This document shows positions 42,942-51,904 of a stretch of DNA of 64,000 nt, in pieces; positions within the stretch are counted from its first letter, which is position 1, and every line of letters begins with the position of its first letter. The notes beneath the pieces are model-generated. The model was not told where the DNA came from. It saw nothing but the letters and a program-made list of their open reading frames with translations, and did no database searches. This DNA is from Bacillus sp. ISL-41. GTDB lineage: Bacteria > Bacillota > Bacilli > Bacillales > Cytobacillaceae. The stretch is taken from contig NZ_JAGGQP010000019.1 of the NCBI RefSeq assembly GCF_018613235.1, positions 62,001-126,000 of the forward strand, written 5' to 3'. The position numbers and the translations under genes are program-made.

Positions 42942-42969
42942 TTGACATGACACTAAAAGGTGTTATAAA
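42942..42969 (+). promoter_or_regulatory. Promoter of the SRPBCC-ArsR pair
   Basis: TTGACA 42942-42947 and TATAAA 42964-42969 with a 16-bp spacer filled by an operator palindrome. Confidence 0.7.
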
Positions 42970-42996
42970 TTAAAGAAGTGACACCAAATAGTGTTA
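42948..42996. promoter_or_regulatory. Two ArsR-type operators
   Basis: TGACACTAAAAGGTGTTA (42948-42965) and TGACACCAAATAGTGTTA (42979-42996) are two copies of an imperfect palindrome, 31 bp apart. One fills the -35/-10 spacer and the other covers the start region. The ArsR-family gene two positions downstream is the likely regulator. Confidence 0.65.
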
Positions 42997-43018
42997 TTTA
43001 ACCAATGGAGGCCAAAAT

Positions 43019-43432
43019 ATGGATACACAAAGAGAAATTCGCAAAACAATCATTCTAAATGCGCCAATTGAAAAAGTATGGAAAGCAGTCGCGACATCTG
43101 AAGGGATCGCTGCCTGGTGGATGCCGAACACATTTGAACCGGAGCTTGGCAAAGAGTTCATCCTCCACGCAGGTCCTTTTGGAGATTCACCATGCAAGGT
43201 AACGGAATTGGATCCGCCGAATCGTCTGGGCTTTGATTGGGGGCAGGATTGGCACCTTCTATTTGAACTGAAGGAGCTGGAAGGAAAGACAGAGTTCACA
43301 TTAATCCACTCCGGTTGGGACCCTGATAAGGTCACTGAGTTTGGACAGCCTCATACGGTTATCCAGGGAATCATGGATAATGGCTGGGACAAAATCGTTA
43401 ACGAAGCACTTCCAGCCTACATCGAGGGCTAA
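43019..43432 (+). CDS. SRPBCC/AHSA1-domain protein
   Basis: 137-residue START-like (Bet v 1 fold) protein of the AHSA1 family: REIRKTIILNAPIEKVWKAVATSEGIAAWWMP and the C-terminal HTVIQGIMDNGWDKI. Such proteins bind hydrophobic ligands, and the ligand here is unknown. Pairing with an ArsR regulator is a recurring gene arrangement. RBS TGGAGGCC precedes ATG 43019. Confidence 0.88.
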   Translation: MDTQREIRKTIILNAPIEKVWKAVATSEGIAAWWMPNTFEPELGKEFILHAGPFGDSPCKVTELDPPNRLGFDWGQDWHLLFELKELEGKTEFTLIHSGWDPDKVTEFGQPHTVIQGIMDNGWDKIVNEALPAYIEG

Positions 43433-43433
43433 C

Positions 43434-43760
43434 ATGTCAGATTCACATGCAAAACATGATGTTTTCCAGGCTGTTGCAGACCCTACTCGCCGGAAAATAC
43501 TGAAGCTGCTCGCGGACAAGGAGATGCCAGTTGCATCTATAACTGAAGAATTTCCGATTACGAGGACGGCTGTAAACAAACACTTATTTGTGTTATCTGA
43601 GGCAGGTTTGGTAACCAGTAAAAAAATTGGACGTGAAACTCGCTATTCATTACAGCCAGAACCGCTTCAGGAATTGAAGGAATGGCTTTCGTTTTTCGAG
43701 TTATATTGGGACAACAAACTATCTGCATTGAAAAATTTCGTGGAATGTGATGATGACTAA
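43434..43760 (+). CDS. ArsR-family transcriptional regulator
   Basis: Winged-helix repressor of 108 residues: DVFQAVADPTRRKILKLLADKEMPVASITEEF, then helix-turn-helix TRTAVNKHLFVLSEAGLV and wing KKIGRETRYSLQP. No cysteine pair for metal sensing, so it belongs to the non-metal group often paired with SRPBCC genes. ATG 43434 follows GAGGG, two nt after the upstream stop; the longer frame from 43341 overlaps the neighbour and is unlikely. Autoregulation is indicated by the two palindromes at the promoter. Confidence 0.9.
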   Translation: MSDSHAKHDVFQAVADPTRRKILKLLADKEMPVASITEEFPITRTAVNKHLFVLSEAGLVTSKKIGRETRYSLQPEPLQELKEWLSFFELYWDNKLSALKNFVECDDD

Positions 43761-43804
43761 GTTTCAGGTGTCCTGGATGCTTACTCTTCTATTTTAAAAC
43801 TTCG

Positions 43805-43831
43805 AGCATGGAGAATTCTCCATGCTTTTTG
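43805..43831 (+). terminator. Terminator after the ArsR gene
   Basis: AGCATGGAGAA / TTCTCCATGCT continuous palindrome followed by TTTTTG. Confidence 0.82.
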
Positions 43832-43910
43832 CATTCCTGCTTAACAAATGAGTAGATAAGGTCTACACTAATAACTATCGATTATTGCATCTCCGAGGAG
43901 GGAGCAGGCC

Positions 43911-46900
43911 ATGGATATCAACCTAAATCAAAAAGTCATCAAGGAATTATGCGGAACTGTTTCCTTCAAGCGGGGGAATGCGTTTTACCGTGCGGATAAA
44001 GTAGAGTTCAAAGACTACGAAGAGAAACGGGTGAATGCAACCGTTACAGGGGCGGATGTATTCCATGTCACTGTCACGAAAACCGGGGCCAGCCGTTTTA
44101 CAACGGAGTGCACTTGTCCGAAGCTTGCTTCTGTCAAATATGAATGCCAGCATGTAGCCGCGGTCCTGCTGGCTATTTTAGATGAGCAAAAGCATGGATC
44201 ATCAAATTCACTCAAGAATTTTAATCATCCAGGAAGTGAGCTGGCTGAAGGGCTGCTGACCATTTTCAGTGAAGGACCACGAAGAACAAGCGGCCACCAG
44301 CTTCATTTTGAAACAAGGAAGCCCTTGAATACGATATTCATGATTGAGCCGGTCGAAACCAGTGATCAGCAAATGATGCTGGGTGTTTCGATGAGTATTG
44401 GGCCGGTCGAAATCGAAGATATTTCGGGATTCTTGATTAGTGTGGTGAATCGGCAGTCAGCATTGCTATCTGATTTGTTCACCTATAATCCTGAGTTTCA
44501 TTGTTTTCATAATGAAAACGACTCAATCATCAAAATACTAATCCAGATTGTCCAGGACTCAGAATTGGTGGTCAAAAACGATAATGACTCGTCAATCTTA
44601 ATCATTCCGCCATCCTTTTGGCAGCAGCTGTTGCCGCTGTTGGAAAAGGCTCCGGATGTTAAGTTGAAAGAGGATGGCCAGGTGACCGGGCCGTTTTCTG
44701 TTTCCAACGATAGTCTTCCGCTTTTGTTCAACTTTGAAAAAATTACCGAGGTAGACTATTCCCTAAAAATTGCTGGAATCTCTAATCTGATCGTCCTTCA
44801 TAAATATGACCTCGTTTGGTCGAAAGCCGAGTTGTTCCAGCTCAGCACCGAGGATTGCAGCAGATTATTCGAACTGAAAAATATGCTGTCACAATCCAAA
44901 AAGGATAGCATACCGATTTTACAGGATCAGATGGGGTTTTTTGTGGAAAAAGTCGTGCCTGGCCTGCGCAGTATTGGGGAAGTGCAAATAGATGGCGATA
45001 TCACGAAGCAATTTTTAACAGAGCCATTGACCGCAAAGCTTTACCTTGATAGGGTAAATAACCGATTGCTGGCAGGGGTCGAGTTCCAGTATGGAAAGAT
45101 CGTTTTCAACCCGATTGAGGAAAGGGAACCGAAAGTGACCTCGTTGTTGATCAGGGACATGGTCAGGGAGGACCTGATTCTGGAGTTGCTGGATGAAGGT
45201 TCATTTGCAAAAACGGATGGCGGTTATTTCTTGCATAACGAAGAGTTGGAATATGAATTTTTGTATCACATCATGCCGAAGCTGCAAAAGCTTGTAGAGA
45301 TATACGCGACAACAGCCGTCAGGACTCGGATTTTCAGGGAGCCGGCCCGGCCGCAAATACGTGTCAAGGTGAAAAAAGAGCGGACAAACTGGCTTGAGTT
45401 CAAATTTGAAATGGAGGGGATTCCTGAAAAACATATCAGGGATATTCTTGAAGCTCTTGAGGAAAAACGAAAGTATTATCGGTTGCGCAATGGAGCGTTG
45501 ATGTCTCTGGAAACGAGGGAATGGGAGGAAATCCAGCGTTTCTTGAAGGCAGGGCCCATCCAGGATGAAGATTTGGAAAAAGGGTTAAATGTCCCGATTG
45601 TCCGTGGGATGCAAATGCTGGAATCATTCGAGGATGGGTCCGTTCTAAGATTAGAGGATTCGTTCCGCAGTTTCCTGAATGAAATAAGTACACCTGGAAA
45701 AGTGAAATTTGAGGTCCCTGATAACCTGGATCCAATCTTGCGAGAATACCAGAAACAGGGTTACCACTGGATGAAAACCCTCGCAAGTTACGGATTTGGC
45801 GGTATCCTGGCAGACGATATGGGACTTGGTAAAACACTGCAAAGCATCGCCTATATTGCATCGGAGCTTTCCAATATAAAGAAGAACCGACAGCCTGTCC
45901 TGATTGTCTGTCCATCTTCCCTTGTTTATAATTGGCTCAGTGAATTCATGAAATTCACTCCTGAAATCCAGGCAGTGATCATCGACGGCAATAAATCAGA
46001 GCGATCCAAGCTTCTTAAGGATGTTTCGGGCATTGATGTAGTCATTACATCCTATATGCTTCTGCGCAGGGATATTCACCTGTACGAAAAAATCAAGTTC
46101 CACACTGTATTTTTCGATGAAGCGCAGGCTTTTAAAAATCCTCTGACACAAACAGCAAAAGCTGTGTTGGACATACAGGCTGACCACCGGTTCGCATTGA
46201 CAGGTACGCCGATTGAAAATTCCATAGAGGAGTTATGGTCTATTTTCCGGGTGGTGTTCCCAGAGTTATTCCAGGGATTAAAGGAATACAGCAATCTGAC
46301 AAGCAAGACCATCTCCCGCAGGATTCGCCCATTTTTACTGCGAAGGGTAAAGGAAGAGGTGCTTGGGGAGCTGCCAGAAAAAATTGAATCAATCGATAGA
46401 GTTGAATTGCTGCCTGAACAAAAAAAGCTTTATGCAGCGTATCTGGCAAAACTTCGCCATCAAACGCTGAAGCAGCTGGATAAGAATACGATCAGGAAGA
46501 ACCGGATCAAAATTCTGGCTGGCTTGACACGATTAAGGCAAATCTGCTGCCATCCTGCTTTGTTCGTAGACGGATACAAGGGTGAATCGGCAAAGCTAGA
46601 ACAGTTGAAACAAATCATTGAGGAATCCAGGTTCGCTGGAAGAAGAGTTCTCATATTCTCACAGTTCACGAAAATGCTCGACTTGATTGGCAGGGAATTG
46701 GCATATGAGGGAATTCCGTTCTTTTACCTGGACGGACAGACACCTCCTGAAGAGCGAGTGGAAACGTGCGAAAAGTTTAATGCTGGAGAACGGGACTTTT
46801 TCCTGATCTCCTTAAAAGCTGGGGGCACAGGCTTGAATCTTACTGGAGCTGACACAGTCATCCTTTACGATCTATGGTGGAATCCGGCCGTGGAGGAGCA

Positions 46901-47093
46901 GGCCGCAGACCGCGCCCACCGAATGGGACAGAAAAATAAGGTCCAGGTCATCAAATTGATCGCCAGAGGAACGATCGAAGAAAAGATGAACGAGCTTCAG
47001 GATAAAAAGCGGAACATGATCGAAGAAATCATCGAAGAAAAAAGCTCAGCTTCGCTGACAGAAGAAGATATCCGCGAAATTTTACAGATTTAG
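43911..47093 (+). CDS. SWIM zinc-finger SNF2-family helicase (YwqA-like)
   Basis: DNA-dependent ATPase/translocase of 1060 residues. N-terminal SWIM finger with Cys67-x-Cys69 and Cys79-x-His81; bacterial SNF2-associated domain to about residue 560; SNF2 N lobe with Walker A DDMGLGKT (near 636), DEAQ box (FFDEAQAFKN near 735) and LTGTPIENSIEELW; helicase C lobe with LISLKAGGTGLNLTGAD and QAADRAHRMGQ. The role in bacilli is not settled, probably nucleoprotein remodelling in repair or transcription. RBS GAGGAGGGAG precedes ATG 43911. Confidence 0.93.
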   Translation: MDINLNQKVIKELCGTVSFKRGNAFYRADKVEFKDYEEKRVNATVTGADVFHVTVTKTGASRFTTECTCPKLASVKYECQHVAAVLLAILDEQKHGSSNSLKNFNHPGSELAEGLLTIFSEGPRRTSGHQLHFETRKPLNTIFMIEPVETSDQQMMLGVSMSIGPVEIEDISGFLISVVNRQSALLSDLFTYNPEFHCFHNENDSIIKILIQIVQDSELVVKNDNDSSILIIPPSFWQQLLPLLEKAPDVKLKEDGQVTGPFSVSNDSLPLLFNFEKITEVDYSLKIAGISNLIVLHKYDLVWSKAELFQLSTEDCSRLFELKNMLSQSKKDSIPILQDQMGFFVEKVVPGLRSIGEVQIDGDITKQFLTEPLTAKLYLDRVNNRLLAGVEFQYGKIVFNPIEEREPKVTSLLIRDMVREDLILELLDEGSFAKTDGGYFLHNEELEYEFLYHIMPKLQKLVEIYATTAVRTRIFREPARPQIRVKVKKERTNWLEFKFEMEGIPEKHIRDILEALEEKRKYYRLRNGALMSLETREWEEIQRFLKAGPIQDEDLEKGLNVPIVRGMQMLESFEDGSVLRLEDSFRSFLNEISTPGKVKFEVPDNLDPILREYQKQGYHWMKTLASYGFGGILADDMGLGKTLQSIAYIASELSNIKKNRQPVLIVCPSSLVYNWLSEFMKFTPEIQAVIIDGNKSERSKLLKDVSGIDVVITSYMLLRRDIHLYEKIKFHTVFFDEAQAFKNPLTQTAKAVLDIQADHRFALTGTPIENSIEELWSIFRVVFPELFQGLKEYSNLTSKTISRRIRPFLLRRVKEEVLGELPEKIESIDRVELLPEQKKLYAAYLAKLRHQTLKQLDKNTIRKNRIKILAGLTRLRQICCHPALFVDGYKGESAKLEQLKQIIEESRFAGRRVLIFSQFTKMLDLIGRELAYEGIPFFYLDGQTPPEERVETCEKFNAGERDFFLISLKAGGTGLNLTGADTVILYDLWWNPAVEEQAADRAHRMGQKNKVQVIKLIARGTIEEKMNELQDKKRNMIEEIIEEKSSASLTEEDIREILQI

Positions 47094-47149
47094 CTTTAGT
47101 TGAATCAACCAGGATATCTATGAGTCTCAGCACATATAATAGCCAAAGT

Positions 47150-47180
47150 AAAGCCCCTAGAATCAGACTAGGGGCTTTTG
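47150..47180. terminator. Bidirectional terminator
   Basis: AAAGCCCCTAG / CTAGGGGCTTT stem with a 7-nt loop between convergent genes. Confidence 0.88.
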
Positions 47181-47185
47181 CTATA

Positions 47186-48025
47186 TTATTTCGTAACTTC
47201 ATTATCCAGATAGGACCTCAGTGTTTGCTGTAACGTACCTTTGGTTTCTGCCTTTAGGTCAAAAGTGATTCCGGCATGGATCATTTTTCTTACAAGCTCA
47301 GGACGCATTCCAGTAATGACAGCGTTTGAACCCATCATTGATACGCCGCTCAATACTTTTTGGAAATGGGAGATGACGTTCATTTCCATATCGGCAATTC
47401 CTGAAAGATCCATAATCAATGTTTGGACTTTCAGTTTTGAAATATCCATCAGGACCTTCTCTTCGATAATCTGCATTCTGTAGTCATCCATCATACCGAT
47501 TAGAGGAAGTACCGCAACGGAACTGCTGACCGGGATAATAGGGACTGACAAGTGTTCTACCAACTTCCTCTGCGAGTTAAGCAGTTCATCTTTGTACTTT
47601 GTATAAGTCAGGAAGAAGGTATTCAGGAATTGGTCAACTCGGTCATTGATCCTTTTCTCAAGCTGGAAGAATTCCTCGCGGTCAGAAAATCGGTTGTACA
47701 TTTGATCATATTTGTTAAGGAAGTGCCACAAAGTTCGGCGAATGGCCTGAATCCATTCCAGCTTGAAAGCAACAGTCAACGAATGTTCTGCCCAGGCGAT
47801 TCCTTCTTGCTCAGCAAAAGCAACCAGATTCTCTTCTTGCTGCTCCACTATGTAAACAATTAACTTTTCTGCATTTTTTAAAAGGTCGATATTCCCTTTT
47901 TGGAGAATCTCATTAATCTTCGAAGCTACGTTCACCGCTTCTGATAATAAGTGTTGTTCGAATAGCTCCCTGTTGGATTGAATGAAATCGGACACTTCAT
48001 CTTTTTGGTTAAAAGTTGATTCCAT
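47186..48025 (-). CDS. RsbR-like STAS-domain protein
   Basis: Likely stressosome-type co-antagonist of 279 residues. Residues 1-155 form an all-helical N-terminal domain typical of RsbR paralogues (globin-like fold in RsbRA), residues 158-279 the STAS domain opening with HLSVPIIPVSSSVAVLPLIG. After IMDLSGIADM the phosphorylatable Thr of RsbRA is replaced (MEMNV). The STAS lead-in closely resembles that of the V4R-STAS protein at 3777. No RsbS or RsbT gene is adjacent. Start ATG at 48025; the upstream region shows no sigma-B site. Confidence 0.85.
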   Translation of the reverse strand: MESTFNQKDEVSDFIQSNRELFEQHLLSEAVNVASKINEILQKGNIDLLKNAEKLIVYIVEQQEENLVAFAEQEGIAWAEHSLTVAFKLEWIQAIRRTLWHFLNKYDQMYNRFSDREEFFQLEKRINDRVDQFLNTFFLTYTKYKDELLNSQRKLVEHLSVPIIPVSSSVAVLPLIGMMDDYRMQIIEEKVLMDISKLKVQTLIMDLSGIADMEMNVISHFQKVLSGVSMMGSNAVITGMRPELVRKMIHAGITFDLKAETKGTLQQTLRSYLDNEVTK

Positions 48026-48248
48026 TATTTGTACACTCCCCGGCTTTTACTTATTTAATTAACAACATCTAGATAGGGTTAAATCTCCTTAATTTAACTG
48101 TAGCAAACAATGAATGTAAACTCAAATAATCCTATGCCAGGAAGCATGATATTCATTTTATTGAAGGAAATATGCTCAGAAAAACGAATTACTTATAGGT
48201 AGATCAAGTTTTAGGACTTTTAATTTAGCAAGGTGAAGGGGGAAAACA

Positions 48249-48368
48249 ATGGGGTGGTTCATCATTGTCATCATTGCTTACTTACCGATAATTTACCGGG
48301 TTCATCGCCGTCTGGACTTTCTGGAAAAAGAGGTTGAGCGGTTAAGCAAGGAAAAGGAAGTTATCTAA
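48249..48368 (+). CDS. Small membrane protein, 39 residues
   Basis: Short frame MGWFIIVIIAYLPIIYRVHR followed by a charged amphipathic tail with LDFLEKEVERLSKEKE. One hydrophobic N-terminal helix and a short coiled-coil-like tail. A strong AAGGTGAAGGGGGA ribosome site lies before ATG 48249. It ends one base before the next start, so it is probably translated with the nucleotidyltransferase gene. Function unknown. Confidence 0.72.
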   Translation: MGWFIIVIIAYLPIIYRVHRRLDFLEKEVERLSKEKEVI

Positions 48369-48369
48369 C

Positions 48370-49242
48370 ATGAAACAAGAACAAGAGATGATAGGCCAGC
48401 TTCTTGATTGGGCCAGTAAAAACGATAATATCCGGACTGTGCTGATGACAAGTTCACGAGCAAATCCACATGCATTCACTGATCTGTTCACCGATCATGA
48501 TTTCGAAATTTTCGTGAATGATTTAAATGCTTTTACCGAGGACGATGGATGGCTCGAGCAATTCGGTCTGCTCATAAAGAAAGTGGTTTTGCAGGACGGC
48601 GATTGGCGAACAAGACTTGTCCTTTACGAAGATGGAACTAAAATCGATTTTCAGATTTCGACGAATGACTTTATAAAAAAACTGGCTGCCATGACTGAAC
48701 TGCCAAAAGAATACGACAATGGCTATAAAGTCTTGTTAGATAAGGATGGAATCACAAATGGAATCCCGGCTCCTGCTTACAAGGCATATATAACAAAGAA
48801 GCCGTCAGCTGACACATTTGCCGATATTATCAACAGTTTTTGGGGAGATACCGCATACGTCGCGAACAGCCTTTGGCGTGATGAATTGTATTTTGCAAAA
48901 TACATGCTTGATAATGTCATTCGATTCCATTATCTCCAGCCTGTTATTGAATGGCACCTGGGAGTAAAGCATGATTGGACCGTCAATCCCAATAAGTTCG
49001 GCCGTTGGTTCAAACGTTACCTGGACTCCGAAACATGGGCAGAACTGGAAGGGACTTATGCAGGAGCAAGGATTGAGGAGAACTGGCAAGCTCTATTCCG
49101 GACAGCAGACCTGTTCAGCACCCTGGCACAGGAAGTGGGGAAGAGTTTGGGATATGAGTACCCGATGGAATATGAGCAGAAAATGAGGATGTATTTGATG
49201 AAGGTGAAAGATTTGCCGAAAGATGCTAAGAGTTTTACATAG
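48370..49242 (+). CDS. Aminoglycoside 6-adenylyltransferase family (AadK-like)
   Basis: Nucleotidyltransferase of 290 residues related to chromosomal AadK, which adenylylates streptomycin. The NTase active-site segment is SSRANPHAFTDLFTDHDFEIFV, with Asp residues for two metals in DHDFE; the C-terminal helical part has SLWRDELYFAKYMLD and WHLGVKHDW. The natural chromosomal role and the resistance level are unknown. ATG 48370 follows AAGGAAG inside the small upstream gene. Confidence 0.85.
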   Translation: MKQEQEMIGQLLDWASKNDNIRTVLMTSSRANPHAFTDLFTDHDFEIFVNDLNAFTEDDGWLEQFGLLIKKVVLQDGDWRTRLVLYEDGTKIDFQISTNDFIKKLAAMTELPKEYDNGYKVLLDKDGITNGIPAPAYKAYITKKPSADTFADIINSFWGDTAYVANSLWRDELYFAKYMLDNVIRFHYLQPVIEWHLGVKHDWTVNPNKFGRWFKRYLDSETWAELEGTYAGARIEENWQALFRTADLFSTLAQEVGKSLGYEYPMEYEQKMRMYLMKVKDLPKDAKSFT

Positions 49243-49243
49243 A

Positions 49244-49278
49244 AGAAAGACTGCCAGTGAATCAGAGGCAGTCTTTTA
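49244..49278. terminator. Bidirectional terminator
   Basis: AAAGACTGCC / GGCAGTCTTT stem with an 11-nt loop between convergent genes. Confidence 0.85.
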
Positions 49279-49282
49279 CATT

Positions 49283-50728
49283 TTAAAATTGATCTAAATA
49301 TATTTTCTCTTCGAGACCTGTTTTTGCGGATATAAATTTTCCCTCGTCAAAGTACTGCAAATCCGGTTCCATGAAAACCAATTCAAAGTTTCCGGTTAAA
49401 GCTGAGTAAATGACAACTGCTTTTTTGTCACCAGTTCTGTCAGATGAAGCTGGAAGGCTGACTGCATCCAGTTGTTCGAAGGAAGGAACATCGGGATTGT
49501 GGTTAAAGCTCTCAAGCTCGCCGTTCCTGGCATTAAGGTTAAGAATAGTTGCGGTTTCAAAAGGTGTATACAATGTATAACCTTGAACTTTTGGCACAGC
49601 TTTGAAGCTATAAACCTTGTATCTGGAATCATTAGCTGAGGAGTTGAAATTAAAGCCTAAAGAAACGAGTTCAAGATTTATATCTTTTCCGTATATTTTT
49701 TCTAAATATAAACTGGCTTTTTTTTCGGCTTCTTCCTGATCCATGATTGGTCCATCGGTTAGCGGGCCAGTATCTCCAAAATACTCAGTTATTTGGCCGG
49801 TAACTGCATCGATCTGTCCGCCATAGCCATTTTTATTCTCAAAACGATAGACATATATATCATTTACAGGACTTACTTTTTCCAATTCAAATTCATCTTG
49901 CTCAATATTTAGAGAGTCGGCAATACGACTTGCTAATTCCGATTCCTTCAGTGGCTCGATCTGGTCAGGCATTTTATGAAAACGAGTATAACTGTAGGTT
50001 AATAAGTTTACGTTTTCATAAAACTTATCCATCTCTTTAACATCTAAAATGTGAAGATAGGAGCTGTAGCCATGGTGGGTTTTTTCATAGTCTTCCCGAA
50101 AATCTTGCCTGTGACTTTGAATATAATCTTTTAGCGCCTGGTATGCTGATTCATCTGTTTCAGACCACCTGCCCTGGTTAAAGCGGGTTTTCATCACTTC
50201 AAGCATCGAATTCAGTCTTTGAGTATTCAGGATGAGATAGAATTCTGTTGAATTTTTATTATACTCTTCAATAAAATTCATATGATCTGTAAGTTCATTA
50301 TTATATTCAAAGAAACGATTCATTACATAAGAGTCAAAATTGATTTGGTCTTTGTTTTTCACAGCATCAATTACTCCGTCCATTTGCCCGAGAACATCAT
50401 AATAACCATCGGTAGCCATGAACAATTGTTCTCGTTCATTGATGTAATCGGTAAATACCATGGAAAAAAGGATGCCGGCTAGAACGACAGAAATGAGCCT
50501 TAAACGATTCAGTTTCATTTTTAAAATGATTTTATCATCAAGGGCTTTTGAAACAGCCGGCTCTTCCATGTCATCTATTTGGATTGTCTTTTCGCCAGTT
50601 TCGTAAAACTTCCTGCACGCCTCACACTCCTCCAGATGTCCATCAACTGCTGTTTTCACAGAAGGGGTTAGGTCATTTTCTATATATAAAGGATATAGAT
50701 CCTGGGCCACTTCATGTTCCATTTTCAT
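49283..50728 (-). CDS. Zinc-finger anti-sigma factor with large extracytoplasmic domain
   Basis: Membrane anti-sigma factor of 481 residues. The N-terminal cytoplasmic ZAS motif is His-x3-Cys-x2-Cys (HLEECEACRKF, near residue 29), followed by one membrane helix near 78-98 (LISVVLAGILFSMVFTDYI). About 380 residues lie outside the cell, ending in a region that reads like a PepSY-type repeat (AEKKASLYLEKIYG). It overlaps the sigma-factor gene by four nt. The large outer part is the presumed sensor; the signal is unknown. Confidence 0.85.
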   Translation of the reverse strand: MKMEHEVAQDLYPLYIENDLTPSVKTAVDGHLEECEACRKFYETGEKTIQIDDMEEPAVSKALDDKIILKMKLNRLRLISVVLAGILFSMVFTDYINEREQLFMATDGYYDVLGQMDGVIDAVKNKDQINFDSYVMNRFFEYNNELTDHMNFIEEYNKNSTEFYLILNTQRLNSMLEVMKTRFNQGRWSETDESAYQALKDYIQSHRQDFREDYEKTHHGYSSYLHILDVKEMDKFYENVNLLTYSYTRFHKMPDQIEPLKESELASRIADSLNIEQDEFELEKVSPVNDIYVYRFENKNGYGGQIDAVTGQITEYFGDTGPLTDGPIMDQEEAEKKASLYLEKIYGKDINLELVSLGFNFNSSANDSRYKVYSFKAVPKVQGYTLYTPFETATILNLNARNGELESFNHNPDVPSFEQLDAVSLPASSDRTGDKKAVVIYSALTGNFELVFMEPDLQYFDEGKFISAKTGLEEKIYLDQF

Positions 50729-51222
50729 GCTTCATCCTCCAAATGCTTGTAGATTTCTTTAAATTTTTTTCTGGCCCGGTACAAGCCAACCTTTACCTGG
50801 CCGATTGTTTCGTTTGTAATCACGGCAACTTCCTCATAAGTAAGATCGTTCACATCACGCAAAATGATATACGTTCTGTAATTTTCCGGCAGCTTAAGTA
50901 ATGTCAGCTCGATTGCATTTTGGTCATCTAAACGTTTGAATTGATCGTGCTGCTGAGTCAAGTGCAGGTCAATCTTATCTGATTGAAGCTCCATGCTGGT
51001 TTGTTTCTTCTTGCTGAAATTGATATATGTGTTTCTTGCAATTTTAAAAAGCCAGGTTTTTAATGAGGACTCACCCCGGAAGCTGGAAAGGGACTGAAAG
51101 GCCTTCAGAAATGTATCCTGGGTAAGATCTTCAGCAATATGCTGATTTAACGTCGAACGGTATAGGTACAAGAAAATCATATTCTTATATTTTTCGTATA
51201 ATTCAATCCTCGGGTCTGACAT
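50725..51222 (-). CDS. ECF-type RNA polymerase sigma factor
   Basis: Extracytoplasmic-function sigma factor of 165 residues. Region 2 is AEDLTQDTFLKAFQSLSSFRGESSLKTWLFKIARN (-10 recognition), region 4 is LPENYRTYIILRDVNDLTYEEVAVITNETIGQVKVGLYRARK (-35 recognition). It resembles the YlaC/SigX-like ECFs of bacilli. Translationally coupled to its anti-sigma gene through ATGA. An ECF-like promoter lies just upstream, so autoregulation is likely. Confidence 0.93.
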   Translation of the reverse strand: MSDPRIELYEKYKNMIFLYLYRSTLNQHIAEDLTQDTFLKAFQSLSSFRGESSLKTWLFKIARNTYINFSKKKQTSMELQSDKIDLHLTQQHDQFKRLDDQNAIELTLLKLPENYRTYIILRDVNDLTYEEVAVITNETIGQVKVGLYRARKKFKEIYKHLEDEA

Positions 51223-51247
51223 TCCATCCCCCTCTCTCTAGAAAACA

Positions 51248-51275
51248 TAGACAGTTAGCATTACCAAAAGTTACA
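51248..51275 (-). promoter_or_regulatory. ECF-type autoregulatory promoter
   Basis: On the minus strand TGTAAC (51275-51270) and TGTCTA (51253-51248) are separated by 16 bp. This matches the Bacillus ECF pattern TGTAAC-N16-CGTCTA with one mismatch. Confidence 0.65.
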
Positions 51276-51410
51276 CATTATTTTACTTTTTTTAGAAAAG
51301 TGAGTTGAGAATTTAAAACCAGATGGTAAAATTAGCTAAAAGTGTATCTGCCACTTAATAATATCATCGGTACATAATAAATGTTTTGTAGAACGACAGG
51401 GGGATCTTTT

Positions 51411-51869
51411 ATGGAATTGACCTTAAGGCCTATAGATAAGGATAATTGGGAAGAGGCAATACAGTTAAAAGTAAAGGATGAGCAAAGGGATTTTATCGCC
51501 TCCAACCTGTACTCCATTGCAGAAGTCCAATTTCTTGATCAGTTCACAGCATACGGGATTTATGCAGTGGAGCAAATGGTTGGGTTTACAATGTTTGGAG
51601 TTGACCCTGATGACGATAATTATTGGATTTATCGTTTGATGATAGATCAAGAGCATCAGGGAAAAGGATTCGGGAGTGCTGCTGTAAAGTTAGTAATCGA
51701 AGAGATTAAGAGAATGAACACGACCGGAATCCCATTGATCATGATCGGTTATGACAGGGAAAATGAAGGTGCCAGAGCGACATACACCAAGGCCGGATTC
51801 GTTGAGACTGAAATTGCGCCATGGGGAGAGCAGTTGGCAGCTTATAGGCTTAAGGCAGAGATTCACTGA
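51411..51869 (+). CDS. GNAT N-acetyltransferase (polyamine acetyltransferase-like)
   Basis: 152-residue GNAT enzyme. ELTLRPIDKDNWEEAIQLKV opens it, and the acetyl-CoA loop is QEHQGKGFGSAAVKLVIEE near residue 85; GYDRENEGARATYTKAGFVE is motif B. The overall look is close to spermine/spermidine acetyltransferases of bacilli, but the substrate is not certain. ATG 51411 follows AGGGGGA. Confidence 0.85.
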   Translation: MELTLRPIDKDNWEEAIQLKVKDEQRDFIASNLYSIAEVQFLDQFTAYGIYAVEQMVGFTMFGVDPDDDNYWIYRLMIDQEHQGKGFGSAAVKLVIEEIKRMNTTGIPLIMIGYDRENEGARATYTKAGFVETEIAPWGEQLAAYRLKAEIH

Positions 51870-51904
51870 TATGACGTACAAAAATCAGTGTAAGCAGGGG
51901 AAAA

